A DNA stretch of 64,000 nucleotides from Oscillospiraceae bacterium (GTDB lineage: Bacteria > Bacillota > Clostridia > Oscillospirales > Ruminococcaceae), in the NCBI GenBank assembly GCA_025757845.1, contig CP107211.1:186001-250000 (forward strand), given 5' to 3'. The notes below the pieces were generated by a model. That model was given only the letters and a program-made list of their open reading frames with translations, did not search any database and was not told the origin of the DNA. Within the stretch, counting starts at the first letter, position 1; each line of letters starts with the position of its first letter. A program made the translations under genes and the position numbers. Shown here in pieces: positions 1 to 11,848 of this stretch.

Positions 1-419
1 CCTTTGAGGCCCAGTACGACGGGGTGCTGCCCATCTGGGGCGTGCAGCGGGAAAAGGAGCTGGACGAGTTCCTCTCCTACATCGACAACCCGCCCCGCAT
101 GACCGGAGAGATCAAGGCGGTCATCGACCATGACCGCGCTGAGCTGTGCGGCGAGTTCTGCCGGGGCTGCGGTTACTGCATGCCCTGCCCGGCGGGCATC
201 GAGATCAACAACTGTGCCCGCATGAGCCTGCTGCTGCGGCGCTCGCCCTCGGCCGAGCACCTGAGCCCGGCGGGTCAGGCCAAAATGAAAAAGATCGAGG
301 GCTGCCTGCACTGCAACCAGTGCAAGGCAAAATGTCCCTACGGTCTGGATACGCCCGCTCTGCTGGCCCGCAATTACGAGGACTACAAGCGGGTCCTGGC
401 CGGAGAAGTAAAAGTATAA
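1..419 (+). CDS. Aldo/keto reductase with C-terminal 4Fe-4S domain, 3' part only
   Basis: The gene enters from the left edge; its reading frame begins at base 3 and ends with TAA at 417-419. About 138 C-terminal residues remain. They contain two cysteine clusters: C-x3-C-x2-C-x2-C-x2-CP near the middle and C-x2-C-x2-C-x3-CP about 60 residues later. This pattern is typical of the ferredoxin-like tail of clostridial aldo/keto reductases, where it carries 4Fe-4S clusters. The NADPH-binding TIM barrel lies outside the window, so substrate cannot be judged. A strong terminator follows 11 bases after the stop. The assignment rests on the cysteine layout and the sequence just before it. Confidence 0.8.
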   Translation, partial: FEAQYDGVLPIWGVQREKELDEFLSYIDNPPRMTGEIKAVIDHDRAELCGEFCRGCGYCMPCPAGIEINNCARMSLLLRRSPSAEHLSPAGQAKMKKIEGCLHCNQCKAKCPYGLDTPALLARNYEDYKRVLAGEVKV

Positions 420-430
420 GGCAAGCAAAA

Positions 431-462
431 AGCGCCCCGTGTGAAACTTCACACGGGGCGCT
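431..462. terminator. Bidirectional hairpin between convergent genes
   Basis: A perfect 15-bp stem (431-445 with 448-462, 5' arm AGCGCCCCGTGTGAA) closes on a two-base gap. It lies between the reductase (+) and the MATE gene (-). An A-rich 5' flank gives a T-run only for the minus-strand transcript; a short TTT follows at 468 on the plus strand. Confidence 0.75.
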
Positions 463-477
463 CTGCGTTTGATGCGG

Positions 478-1839
478 TCAGGCCGCCTGCGGCTCTTTGA
501 AGAGAGCCATGGACTGCTTGTAGCAGTGCACAAAGTACAGGATCTCGGCAAAGGCGGTCAGGGTCCAGCTGCAGGGGTATAGCAGGTACAGCGCCGGGAT
601 GGTGTGGAAGTGGGCAAAGATGGTGTACACCCAGATCACACGGAACACGCAGGAGCCCATCACCACGATGATGGTGGGCACCACGGTCTTGCCCAGCCCG
701 CGGGAGGCGGCAATGGTGCAGTCCATGAAGGCGGAGATGCAGTAGGCAAAGGCCATCACGGCCACGCGCTTCATACCGGCGTCGATGACAGCGCTCTCGG
801 TGGTGAACAGCGCCAGGAAGGTGCGGCCGAAGAAGAACAGGGCACTGCCCAGTGCAAGCCCCACGCCGAAGGAGTAGCCCAGACTGATGAAGTAGCTTTT
901 CTTGACACGGTCGGGCTTGCCGGCACCGTAGTTCTGGCTCATGAAGCTGGCGCAGGCCATGTAGAAGGCGGCCATGCAGTCGTAGATCATGTTGTCGGCG
1001 TTGGCGGCAGCGCTGTTGCCCTTGACCATGAGGGAGTCAAAGGAGTTGACGCCGGCCTGGATGAACAGGTTGGCGATGGCAAAAATGGCATTCTGGAACC
1101 CGGCAGGCACCCCCAGGGCCAGGATGCTCTTGGTGGTGGCAGGATCCAGATGCAGCTGGTGTACATCCAGCGCGTAGCAGTCCTGTGCGTGGGTCAGTGC
1201 CCGCAGGATCAGCGCGGCCGAGACACACTGGGAGATGGCACTGGCCAGCGCCACGCCCACCACGCTCAGGCGGCAGACGATGACGAAGAACAGGTTCAGC
1301 ACGATGTTCAGCGCGCCCGCAAGGGACAGATAGATCAGGGGCTTTTTGGTGTCGCCGATGGAGCTGAACACCGCATTGCCGAAGTTGTACAGTGCCAGCG
1401 CCGGCATGCCCAGAAAATACACCCGCAGGTACAGGATGGCACCGGGCAGCAGGTCGTCCTTGGTGTTGAGCAGCCGCAGCATGGCAGGGGAGCCAAGGAG
1501 GCCGACGAACAGCAGCGCCACACCGGCGATCAGGCTGACGATGGCGGCCGAGTGCACCGTCTTTTGCACATCGGCGGTGTGCCGGGCCCCGTAAAAGCGT
1601 GCCACCAGCACGTTGATGCCGTTGCTCAGGCCGATAAGGAAGCCGGTGAACAGGGTGACCAGAATGCTGGTGGAGCCCACGGCACCCAGCGCCGTGGACC
1701 CGGCAAACCGGCCCACGACCGCCACGTCCGACATGTTGAACAGTACCTGCAGCAGGTTGGACAGGGCCAGCGGCAGGCTGACCAGCAAAATCTGCTTGGC
1801 CAGAGGGCCTTCCGTCAGGGTTTTGGTGGTTGATTTCAT
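478..1839 (-). CDS. MATE family efflux transporter
   Basis: A 453-residue integral membrane protein of the multidrug and toxic compound extrusion family, an antiporter that exports cationic compounds using a Na+ or H+ gradient (family knowledge). About 12 hydrophobic segments span it. The first half carries the family's typical stretch around NLLQVLFNMSDVAVVGRF, with later helices matching the two-bundle arrangement. An ATG further upstream would add 44 residues without membrane-protein character, so the start is taken at 1839, preceded by a purine-rich site (GGAAAAAGAG). A promoter lies at 1901-1928. The gene stands alone. Substrate cannot be predicted. Confidence 0.88.
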   Translation of the reverse strand: MKSTTKTLTEGPLAKQILLVSLPLALSNLLQVLFNMSDVAVVGRFAGSTALGAVGSTSILVTLFTGFLIGLSNGINVLVARFYGARHTADVQKTVHSAAIVSLIAGVALLFVGLLGSPAMLRLLNTKDDLLPGAILYLRVYFLGMPALALYNFGNAVFSSIGDTKKPLIYLSLAGALNIVLNLFFVIVCRLSVVGVALASAISQCVSAALILRALTHAQDCYALDVHQLHLDPATTKSILALGVPAGFQNAIFAIANLFIQAGVNSFDSLMVKGNSAAANADNMIYDCMAAFYMACASFMSQNYGAGKPDRVKKSYFISLGYSFGVGLALGSALFFFGRTFLALFTTESAVIDAGMKRVAVMAFAYCISAFMDCTIAASRGLGKTVVPTIIVVMGSCVFRVIWVYTIFAHFHTIPALYLLYPCSWTLTAFAEILYFVHCYKQSMALFKEPQAA

Positions 1840-1900
1840 AGTCTCTTTTTCCTTTTCCGCTTCCAGACACCGTGCCCGCGCACACCGGGGCACAAGCTCT

Positions 1901-1928
1901 ATTATAAAGCCCGGCGGCGCTTTTGCAA
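1901..1928 (-). promoter_or_regulatory. Promoter of the MATE gene
   Basis: Reading the minus strand, TTGCAA is followed by a 16-base spacer and TATAAT. It points at the MATE start about 60 bases downstream. Confidence 0.6.
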
Positions 1929-1965
1929 GATGAAAAATACAGAAAAACAGGGCGAACATTTCTGT

Positions 1966-1994
1966 TTGCATTTTTTGCGCGGCTGTGCTATACT
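1966..1994 (+). promoter_or_regulatory. Promoter of tRNA-Arg
   Basis: TTGCAT, a 17-base spacer and TATACT preceded by TGC (extended -10). The tRNA begins 32 bases downstream. Confidence 0.65.
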
Positions 1995-2025
1995 ACTCTA
2001 TACTGATGAATGTATCAGCCCTCAT

Positions 2026-2102
2026 GCGATCGTAGCTCAGCTGGATAGAGCGTTCGGCTCCGACCCGGAAGGCCAGAGGTTCGAATCCTCCCGGTCGCAC
2101 CA
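2026..2102 (+). tRNA. tRNA-Arg (anticodon CCG)
   Basis: A full 77-nt cloverleaf: acceptor stem GCGATCG with CGGTCGC, D-stem GCTC/GAGC, anticodon loop CTCCGAC with CCG (reads CGG), T-arm around GGTTCGAATCC, and encoded CCA. A terminator follows directly. Confidence 0.95.
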
Positions 2103-2142
2103 AGAAAAGCCCAGGCACATTGTGCCTGGGCTTTTCTTTTTT
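2103..2142 (+). terminator. Terminator of tRNA-Arg
   Basis: Sixteen-bp stem (2103-2118 with 2122-2137) followed by a run of T to 2142. Confidence 0.9.
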
Positions 2143-2165
2143 GTGCGATCCGGGAGGATTCGAAC
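2143..2165 (-). other. Inverted 3' fragment of tRNA-Arg
   Basis: On the minus strand, 23 bases repeat the T-arm and 3' acceptor strand of the tRNA-Arg (2079-2100) with one inserted base. There is no rest of a tRNA. It may be an integration or duplication scar. Confidence 0.6.
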
Positions 2166-2200
2166 AGCACGGCCCTGCGCAGCAGGGTGAGCAATCTATT

Positions 2201-2977
2201 TTATCCTTTGCGGTTTTTCTGCCAGATGCGGTACAGGCCATCCGTGATCAGAGTCTCGCGGTAGCGGATGGGGGTGCGGCAGGCGTCCCGGATGGCACGG
2301 GGCAGGTTGCCGGTGGCGTAAAAGGCAGTCTGCGGGCTAAGCTCGGCGCAGAACCGCGCGGCCAGACCGTCCAGCTGGCTGGCGGTGCCCAGCACAAAGC
2401 CGTTCTGCAGGCAGGCAGAGGTGCTTTTGCCCAGGATGGAGGCCGGAGTGCCGGCAGCCAGGTCGATCTGGGGCAGCTGGGCGGTGTTCTTCACCAGCGT
2501 CTCCAAAGAAAGCTGCGGCCCGGGCAGGATCACGCCGCCCACCAGCTCCTGCTTCTCGTTGACCGCCATCATGGAGATGGCCGTGTCGGCCGAAATGATC
2601 ACCAGCGGCCCGGTACTCTCTGCCAGAGCGGCAACGGCACCGCACAGCAGTTCGGCACCCAGTTGAGCAGGATTGTCCAGCCGCAGCTTGATGCCGCTCT
2701 TCAGCCCCGGTCCCACGGTCAGGATGCGCGCACTGCACAGGATACGCAAGGCCGCCAGCACCCGGCCGCTCAGCACCGGCACCACACTGCCCAGAATGCC
2801 GCCCTCGATCTGATCCGGGGATGCGCCGTGCAGCGAAAGCAGATTGACCAGCCGGATGGCGTATTCGTCGATGGTGGCGGCCGGGTCAGAATGCAGCCGA
2901 CCGCAGAACCGGAGTGTGTCGTGGTCGTAGCCGCCCACAGTGATATGGGTGTTGCCGATGTTGACGGTGAGGATCAT
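2201..2977 (-). CDS. coaX: Type III pantothenate kinase-like protein
   Basis: A 258-residue member of the CoaX/Baf family, which phosphorylates pantothenate in the first step of coenzyme A synthesis. The N-terminal phosphate loop (NIGNTHI, family DxGNT), the GPG...DNP block near residue 115 and a C-terminal GGVILPG segment are present. Two usually conserved blocks are altered: the GADR motif reads GAEL, and the aspartate-containing DFGTATT block reads ADTAISMM. Activity is therefore uncertain. The start at 2977 is set by AAAGGAGG seven bases upstream; a longer reading to 3202 has no such site. A promoter lies at 3019-3047. Confidence 0.75.
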   Translation of the reverse strand: MILTVNIGNTHITVGGYDHDTLRFCGRLHSDPAATIDEYAIRLVNLLSLHGASPDQIEGGILGSVVPVLSGRVLAALRILCSARILTVGPGLKSGIKLRLDNPAQLGAELLCGAVAALAESTGPLVIISADTAISMMAVNEKQELVGGVILPGPQLSLETLVKNTAQLPQIDLAAGTPASILGKSTSACLQNGFVLGTASQLDGLAARFCAELSPQTAFYATGNLPRAIRDACRTPIRYRETLITDGLYRIWQKNRKG

Positions 2978-3018
2978 GAAAAGGGGCCTCCTTTGCAGCG
3001 CAATATAATGTATATATA

Positions 3019-3047
3019 ATAATAGCGCAGCCGGAAGCAAACTGCAA
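3019..3047 (-). promoter_or_regulatory. Promoter of coaX
   Basis: Minus strand TTGCAG, 17-base spacer, TATTAT, about 40 bases before the coaX start. Confidence 0.6.
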
Positions 3048-3195
3048 GGTCTGCCCCAGGGGGGCCGGAGCTGACGAAGGCAGCTCCGGCGTTTGCGCCT
3101 GCCGGTTTCTACGAACGGAATGGTTGAAAAACCGGCCTGATAGATCCCGGAGAAAAAAGAATTTGAAAAAACAGGAAAAAACTTGCCGAAAAGTG

Positions 3196-3224
3196 TTGAC
3201 AAGGGCTCCGGGGTGTGGTATTAT
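3196..3224 (+). promoter_or_regulatory. rRNA operon promoter P1
   Basis: TTGACA, 17-base spacer, TATTAT. It is the upstream one of two strong promoters before the 16S gene. Confidence 0.8.
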
Positions 3225-3380
3225 ACTTGAGCGTCAAGCGCTGAGACAAAAGAATGACTTCTGAAGCCTCAGCACGAAGCCTTTGAAAAGAACCAATAGA
3301 CGCTGAAAAGTTCCGGTCAGCACCGAGAAACTTTAAAGCATCCAAGTTCAGAACGTTCAAAAGCTTCGAAAAAATAAAGC

Positions 3381-3409
3381 TTGACAAAAAACCGCTTCTG
3401 TGGTAAAAT
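3381..3409 (+). promoter_or_regulatory. rRNA operon promoter P2
   Basis: TTGACA, 17-base spacer, TAAAAT, 185 bases after P1. The region 3048-3603 holds no gene: besides the promoters it contains the leader with the 16S processing arm at 3450-3467. Confidence 0.8.
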
Positions 3410-3449
3410 AATCAAGTCGTCAGCTGAAAGGCTGAGGCGCACAGGACCT

Positions 3450-3467
3450 TGAAAATTGAACAATATC
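3450..3467 (+). other. 5' arm of the 16S rRNA processing stem
   Basis: TGAAAATTGAACAATATC is complementary, with one wobble, to 5190-5205 beyond the 16S gene. Such stems are cut by RNase III (established for bacterial rRNA). Confidence 0.65.
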
Positions 3468-3603
3468 GAAAAACTTGTAACGGAACCTATTTTCGTGTTG
3501 GAAAAACACGTTAAACAATTCCAAACAAAGTAATTCACACAGGACGCAAGCGATTGCGTGCTGAGCGAAACAAGATTTAACACTTTTTAAGTGATAAATA
3601 TCA

Positions 3604-8225
<4,622 letters not shown>

Positions 8226-8352
8226 CAATTCGCTTGAGACTTTTTAAGTCAACGAAAAAATGTTAGCAGTGATTATTCAGTTTTGAAGGCACGTCCTTCT
8301 ACAAATACTGGACAGATACACAGAAATGTGTTATACTGATTCAGTCAGATCG

Positions 8353-8469
<117 letters not shown>

Positions 8470-8473
8470 TGAG

Positions 8474-8504
8474 TTGTCAAGATGAAGAAACCGCATCTTG
8501 ACAA
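8474..8504 (+). other. Hairpin between 5S rRNA and tRNA-Lys
   Basis: An 11-bp stem TTGTCAAGATG/CATCTTGACAA with a nine-base loop and no T-run. A processing structure is more likely than a terminator. Confidence 0.5.
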
Positions 8505-8507
8505 TAT

Positions 8508-8583
8508 GCACCTCTAGCTCAGTTGGTAGAGCAACTGACTCTTAATCAGTGGGCCCAGGGTTCGAGTCCCTGGAGGTGCACCA
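8508..8583 (+). tRNA. tRNA-Lys (anticodon CTT)
   Basis: Cloverleaf with acceptor GCACCTC/GAGGTGC, anticodon loop CTCTTAA (CTT, reads AAG), T-loop TTCGAGT and encoded CCA. It is probably co-transcribed with the rRNA operon. A recombinase remnant lies right behind it, so it may have served as an attachment site. Confidence 0.95.
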
Positions 8584-8589
8584 AATTTT

Positions 8590-8625
8590 GAACGTCAAAT
8601 CGTAAGATTTGGCGTTCTTTCTTTA
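8590..8625 (+). terminator. Terminator of the rRNA operon and tRNA-Lys
   Basis: Twelve-bp stem GAACGTCAAATC/GATTTGGCGTTC with a GTAA loop, then TTTCTTTA. Confidence 0.8.
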
Positions 8626-9516
8626 TGTAGGAAAGTGGCTGCACACTTTCTGCACACCGTTTGCACATTTGCCCGAATCGGGGGCTTTTCTGCGCATGGC
8701 TTGCACAGCCTGCTTTCCTTTGCATAAAAAGAAGAAAAGGTAGGCGAACAAGGCTCTTGTCAACTCTCTGCGTTCTTCTGCATCCATCAGCCGAATGGCT
8801 TCAAGGATCTCCTTACCCGTGATTTTTGTTGCCGCCGGCTGTTTGCTTTCCGGGGCGATGGGCAGACCATCAGGCAGTCGGAATAGCTGCCCGCAGTTGC
8901 TATACTTCTCTGGGGCGTTCTGCTCGTCCTGCTTTAGCTTTTCCAGCCATGCCAGCAGTTCTTCCTTCAAGGGCTTGGTCATATACAGGACACGGTTGGA
9001 TTTCTTGGTCTTGGGCTTCTTCAGGATGAGAGAGGACTTGCTGCCCTCGCGCCTGTCCGGGAAGGTGTGATACACCTGATTGGGGTCGAGCTTTTCCAGA
9101 GCGTCCTTGTTGGCTCGCTGCATGATCTTGTTCACCAGAATCGTGCCACGGCCATCTGCGGCATCGAAATCCAGATCACTCGGCTGCAAGCCGGGAATTT
9201 CGCCCTCACGGAGCGAAAGGATCATGCTCAGATGCACCGCCAGATGGAGTGCCGGGTTCTCGATGGTCTGCAACGCTGCCAGCATGGTCTTTTCATCCCA
9301 GATGGTGCGCTCCTCGCTGTTCGTCTTATGGTCTCGCAGCATATCGAAAATTTCACAGCGCAGGGTCATGGTGTCCGTGACCCTGCCTTCCGGGGTGAAA
9401 AATGCGCCATTCACATAGAGGAGCTGGTGGGTGCTGAGAAAATCGTCACAAAACAGGGATTCGTTGAAGAAGCCTTTCTTGATCCATGCAGGGGTAAATT
9501 TGCTTCCCATAGGCAT
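8623..9516 (-). pseudogene. Remnant of a tyrosine recombinase (integrase)
   Basis: A 297-residue reading frame keeps the first half of an integrase catalytic domain. It has helices leading to LSLREGEIPGLQPSDLDF, which carries the first catalytic arginine, and the strand segment KTKKSNRVLYMTKPLKEELL. The block with HxxR, the second histidine and the tyrosine nucleophile is missing, and the arm-binding N-terminus looks short. After about residue 225 an unrelated-looking lysine/arginine-rich tail follows. The start at 9516 has AAAGGAC upstream. Its 3' end lies 40 bases from the tRNA-Lys, as expected for an element that once used that tRNA as attB. It is probably inactive. Confidence 0.65.
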
Positions 9517-9540
9517 TCCGTCCTTTCATTGGCGTTACGG

Positions 9541-9694
9541 AAAGCGATGTGCTCATTTTGAGTACATCGCTTTACTCCGCAACAGGTGGATAAACGTCCG
9601 TTCTGTAAAGTGGTTCTTCCCATTTTGGGAAGAACCACTTTATTTGTCCGAAGCGTTACGGATACCTCATGTAGACAAAATGTCCACATGAGGT
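9541..9694. repeat. Array of three palindromes with a shared CATTTTG centre
   Basis: Three near-perfect inverted repeats lie at 9541-9573, 9607-9641 and 9664-9694 (the third on the opposite strand). Stems are 14-16 bp and unrelated in sequence, but the centre reads CATTTTG in each. A 10-bp direct repeat GCGTTACGGA precedes the first (9532) and third (9653). No coding signal is seen. They resemble a family of hairpins under selection for structure or for the loop. Confidence 0.75.
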
Positions 9695-10022
9695 CGTTTC
9701 GCCGTTCTCCCTGCATGGATTTCCTGCCCCATTTCGGCGGCGTTTTCCGGCTCTCCCTTACGGGGTCATCGCCGGGTATCCCATGCAGACGGTCATGCGG
9801 TTTTCAAGGTGCACCGAACAAAACGGCAACAAAAAAGTCGCCACAAAACAGACTGGTCATGCCTTCGCTTTTTCGGAAGGTCTTGCCAGTCGGTTATGCA
9901 GCGACTTGAAAAGTCAAAAAGGGGAGTTGCCCAGCCCCGCAGGTACTGAGCGAATAAGTAAAAATATGTAAATATTAAATTGTTGGGATAGATCACCACA
10001 AAATCCGGGGCGTGTCAACGTG
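9695..10022. other. Non-coding stretch, probable mobile-element debris
   Basis: No convincing gene is present here. Short open frames overlap on both strands without ribosome sites. I see no repeat or promoter that can be supported. The position between a broken integrase and the tandem array suggests decayed element DNA. Confidence 0.4.
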
Positions 10023-10634
10023 AACTTGTCGGGGCGAGGCCCCTCCATCTTGCTGCGCAAGATCGTTCTGTCGCTTAAAAGCCCCAGTGAGGCTTTCATT
10101 GCTCCGCTGCGCTTCGCAAACGCGAACTTGTCGGGGCGAGGCCCCTCCATCTTGCTGCGCAAGACCGTTCTGTCGCTTAAAAGCCCCACTGGGGCTTTCA
10201 TTGCTCCGCTGCGCTTCGCAAACGCGAACTTGTCGGGGCGAGGCCCCTCCATCTTGCTGCGCAAGACCGTTCTGTCGCTTAAAAGCTCCACTGGGGCTTT
10301 CATTGCTGCGCTGCGCTTCGCAAACGCGAACTTGTCGGGGCGAGGCCCCTCCATCTTGCTGCGCAAGACCGTTCTGTCGCTTAAAAGCTCCACTGGGGCT
10401 TTCATTGCTGCGCTGCGCTTCGCAAACGCGAACTTGTCGGGGCGAGGCCCCTCCATCTTGCTGCGCAAGACCGTTCTGTCGCTTAAAAGCTCCACTGGGG
10501 CTTTCATTGCTGCGCTGCGCTTCGCAAACGCGAACTTGTCGGGGCGAGGCCCCTCCATCTTGCTGCGCAAGACCGTTCTGTTGCTTAAAAGCCCCACTGG
10601 GGCTTTCATTGCTGCGCTGCGCTTCGCAAACGCG
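10023..10634. repeat. Six tandem copies of a 102-bp unit
   Basis: Units begin at 10023, 10125, 10227, 10329, 10431 and 10533 with AACTTGTCGGGGCGAGG. Each holds small hairpins: GGGGC/GCCCC, CTTGC/GCAAG and AAAGCCCC/GGGGCTTT. Units three to five are almost identical, while the outer units differ at a few shared positions, which suggests recent expansion from the middle. Because 102 is divisible by three, open frames run through on both strands; these are taken as artefacts. Confidence 0.95.
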
Positions 10635-10639
10635 AACTT

Positions 10640-10734
10640 TTGAAAACACGCTACTTTCAGCAGAGTGCAAGAAAATACATCAAAAACTTTGGCAAAAAGA
10701 GAGAGGGCTGGACGGTGCCAGCCCTCTTGACAAG
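10640..10734. repeat. 95-bp direct repeat, left copy
   Basis: This copy and 15071-15165 are the same length, in the same orientation and differ at about 12 of 95 positions. Together they bracket the trehalose cassette. The right part forms a hairpin GAGGGCTGG/CCAGCCCTC. Confidence 0.85.
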
Positions 10735-10899
10735 AAACTAACATGTTGAATTTTGAATTTGAGCCAAAATGAAGCTGGTATGTTGTGAGGCGGCAAATGG
10801 TAATGGTGGGACTGATAGCAGCTTCAACATCCAGTGGAATCAAGGAGATGGATAGTAACTACATAGAATTGATGAACAAAAACGGAAACCGCTTTTTTA
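10735..10899. other. Short gap downstream of treR
   Basis: No gene is supported. A weak hairpin with flanking T-run (about 10876-10897, CGG-TTT-CCG on the minus strand) could end the treR transcript. Confidence 0.35.
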
Positions 10900-11625
10900 T
10901 CAGCTCTTTTTGCGGGTGGCGATATCCTGAAAGCAGAAATAATCCGGCTGGTGGCGCGACTGCGTATACTCAAACAGCAATCCATCGGAGTTGAAGGTCT
11001 GGTTGACCACGACAGCTACGCAGTCATAGCCGTCCATATCCAGCAGTTTTTCGTCCCGGACGGTGGCATGCTCCACCGTGATGCGCCGTTTGCTGGTGAT
11101 GATTTGCATTCCGAGCACATTTTCAATAAAATCATAGATGGAATGGGATGCGATTTCCTCCGTCAGTCCGGGCACAAATTCCTTCAAAAAATAGTTGATG
11201 TCCAGAATCAGTGCTTTTCCGTCCAGATAGCGCACACGCTGTACCGCCCACAATTCATCGCCCTCAGAAAATCCGCTTTCTGCGGCAAACTGTTCCGTTG
11301 CGATGATGGTCTCAAGCCGAATGACGCGGGTAACGGCTTGCAGATGGTTGCGGTTAGCGGTCTCCTGAAAGGTCTCTATTCCACCGATGGTAAAGGTCGT
11401 CTTTCCCACCGGCTGGTAGATGACCCGAACGCCCCGTCCCTGCATGGACTGCACATAGCCGTCGGCAATCAGTTCCGCAATTGCACGGCGCACCGTATTG
11501 CGGGAACAGTCGTATTCTGCAATCAGCGTATTCTCGCTGGGCAGCAGGGACTGGTAAGGATAGTCCTGCGCTTCGATCCGTTTTTTGATACTGCGGTAAA
11601 TTCCTTCATATTTTGCTTTTGGCAT
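10900..11625 (-). CDS. treR: Trehalose operon repressor, GntR family
   Basis: A 241-residue GntR/HutC regulator. Residues about 5-70 form the winged helix (PSENTLIAEYDCSRNTVRRA is the recognition helix region); residues about 90-235 form the UTRA effector domain, which in TreR binds trehalose-6-phosphate. It is divergent from treB across a 223-base gap with palindromic operators, the usual arrangement for TreR. The start at 11625 is the first ATG after the promoter at 11661-11689; AGGTAAACAGCC upstream gives a modest ribosome site. The effector assignment rests on the neighbours. Confidence 0.88.
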   Translation of the reverse strand: MPKAKYEGIYRSIKKRIEAQDYPYQSLLPSENTLIAEYDCSRNTVRRAIAELIADGYVQSMQGRGVRVIYQPVGKTTFTIGGIETFQETANRNHLQAVTRVIRLETIIATEQFAAESGFSEGDELWAVQRVRYLDGKALILDINYFLKEFVPGLTEEIASHSIYDFIENVLGMQIITSKRRITVEHATVRDEKLLDMDGYDCVAVVVNQTFNSDGLLFEYTQSRHQPDYFCFQDIATRKKS

Positions 11626-11660
11626 GGCTGTTTACCTCAACTTGTTCAAACGTTTGTTTC

Positions 11661-11689
11661 AGTATACCGTGATTGCGCCTGAATTTCAA
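11661..11689 (-). promoter_or_regulatory. Promoter of treR
   Basis: Minus strand TTGAAA, 17-base spacer, TATACT. An imperfect operator half (ACTTGT...) lies just downstream near 11640-11655, which suggests autoregulation. Confidence 0.7.
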
Positions 11690-11751
11690 GGCATTCTATT
11701 GTCCGAGATGCTGAAAATTTTCAAACATAACATGATTTTTTGTAAGTCCGC

Positions 11752-11780
11752 TTGACTTGTCTGAACAAGCGAACTATACT
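11752..11780 (+). promoter_or_regulatory. Promoter of treBC
   Basis: TTGACT, 17-base spacer, TATACT. The palindrome CTTGT-CTGA-ACAAG (11756-11769) lies inside the spacer, so a bound repressor would block polymerase. Confidence 0.75.
11756..11769. promoter_or_regulatory. TreR operator O1 (predicted)
   Basis: CTTGT-N4-ACAAG inside the treB promoter. It shares its half-site with the second palindrome 35 bases on. Confidence 0.65.
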
Positions 11781-11790
11781 GAAACCACAA

Positions 11791-11816
11791 GCCAAACTTG
11801 TATGAACAAGTTTGGC
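11791..11816. promoter_or_regulatory. TreR operator O2 (predicted)
   Basis: A perfect palindrome with 11-base arms (GCCAAACTTGT) around ATGA. It lies downstream of the -10 and 33 bases before treB. The same ACTTGT/ACAAGT half-sites occur in O1. Confidence 0.7.
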
Positions 11817-11848
11817 AAATCATCAAAGAGATAAAGGAGAAAAGAGTC

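Noticed and set aside
604..1833. A 409-codon open frame opposite the MATE gene
   Set aside because: It is a histidine/glycine-rich shadow of a high-GC gene; the minus frame has membrane-protein sense and a ribosome site.
2120..3019. A 299-codon open frame opposite coaX that starts in the tRNA-Arg terminator
   Set aside because: It begins in terminator and tRNA-fragment sequence and shadows coaX.
9541..9694. Integron attC sites as an explanation of the palindromes
   Set aside because: The nearby GTTACGG does not fit the GTTRRRY core and there is no matching inverse core at the other end of each palindrome.
10023..10634. CRISPR array
   Set aside because: The units are contiguous 102-bp tandem repeats with no variable spacers and no cas genes nearby.
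9914..10843. Long open frames on both strands coding 34-residue repeats
   Set aside because: They arise because the 102-bp repeat unit is divisible by three; both strands are open at once and no ribosome site or fold supports translation.
10735..10899. A short plus-strand frame starting at 10785
   Set aside because: It runs into treR on the other strand, has no ribosome site and no recognisable sequence.
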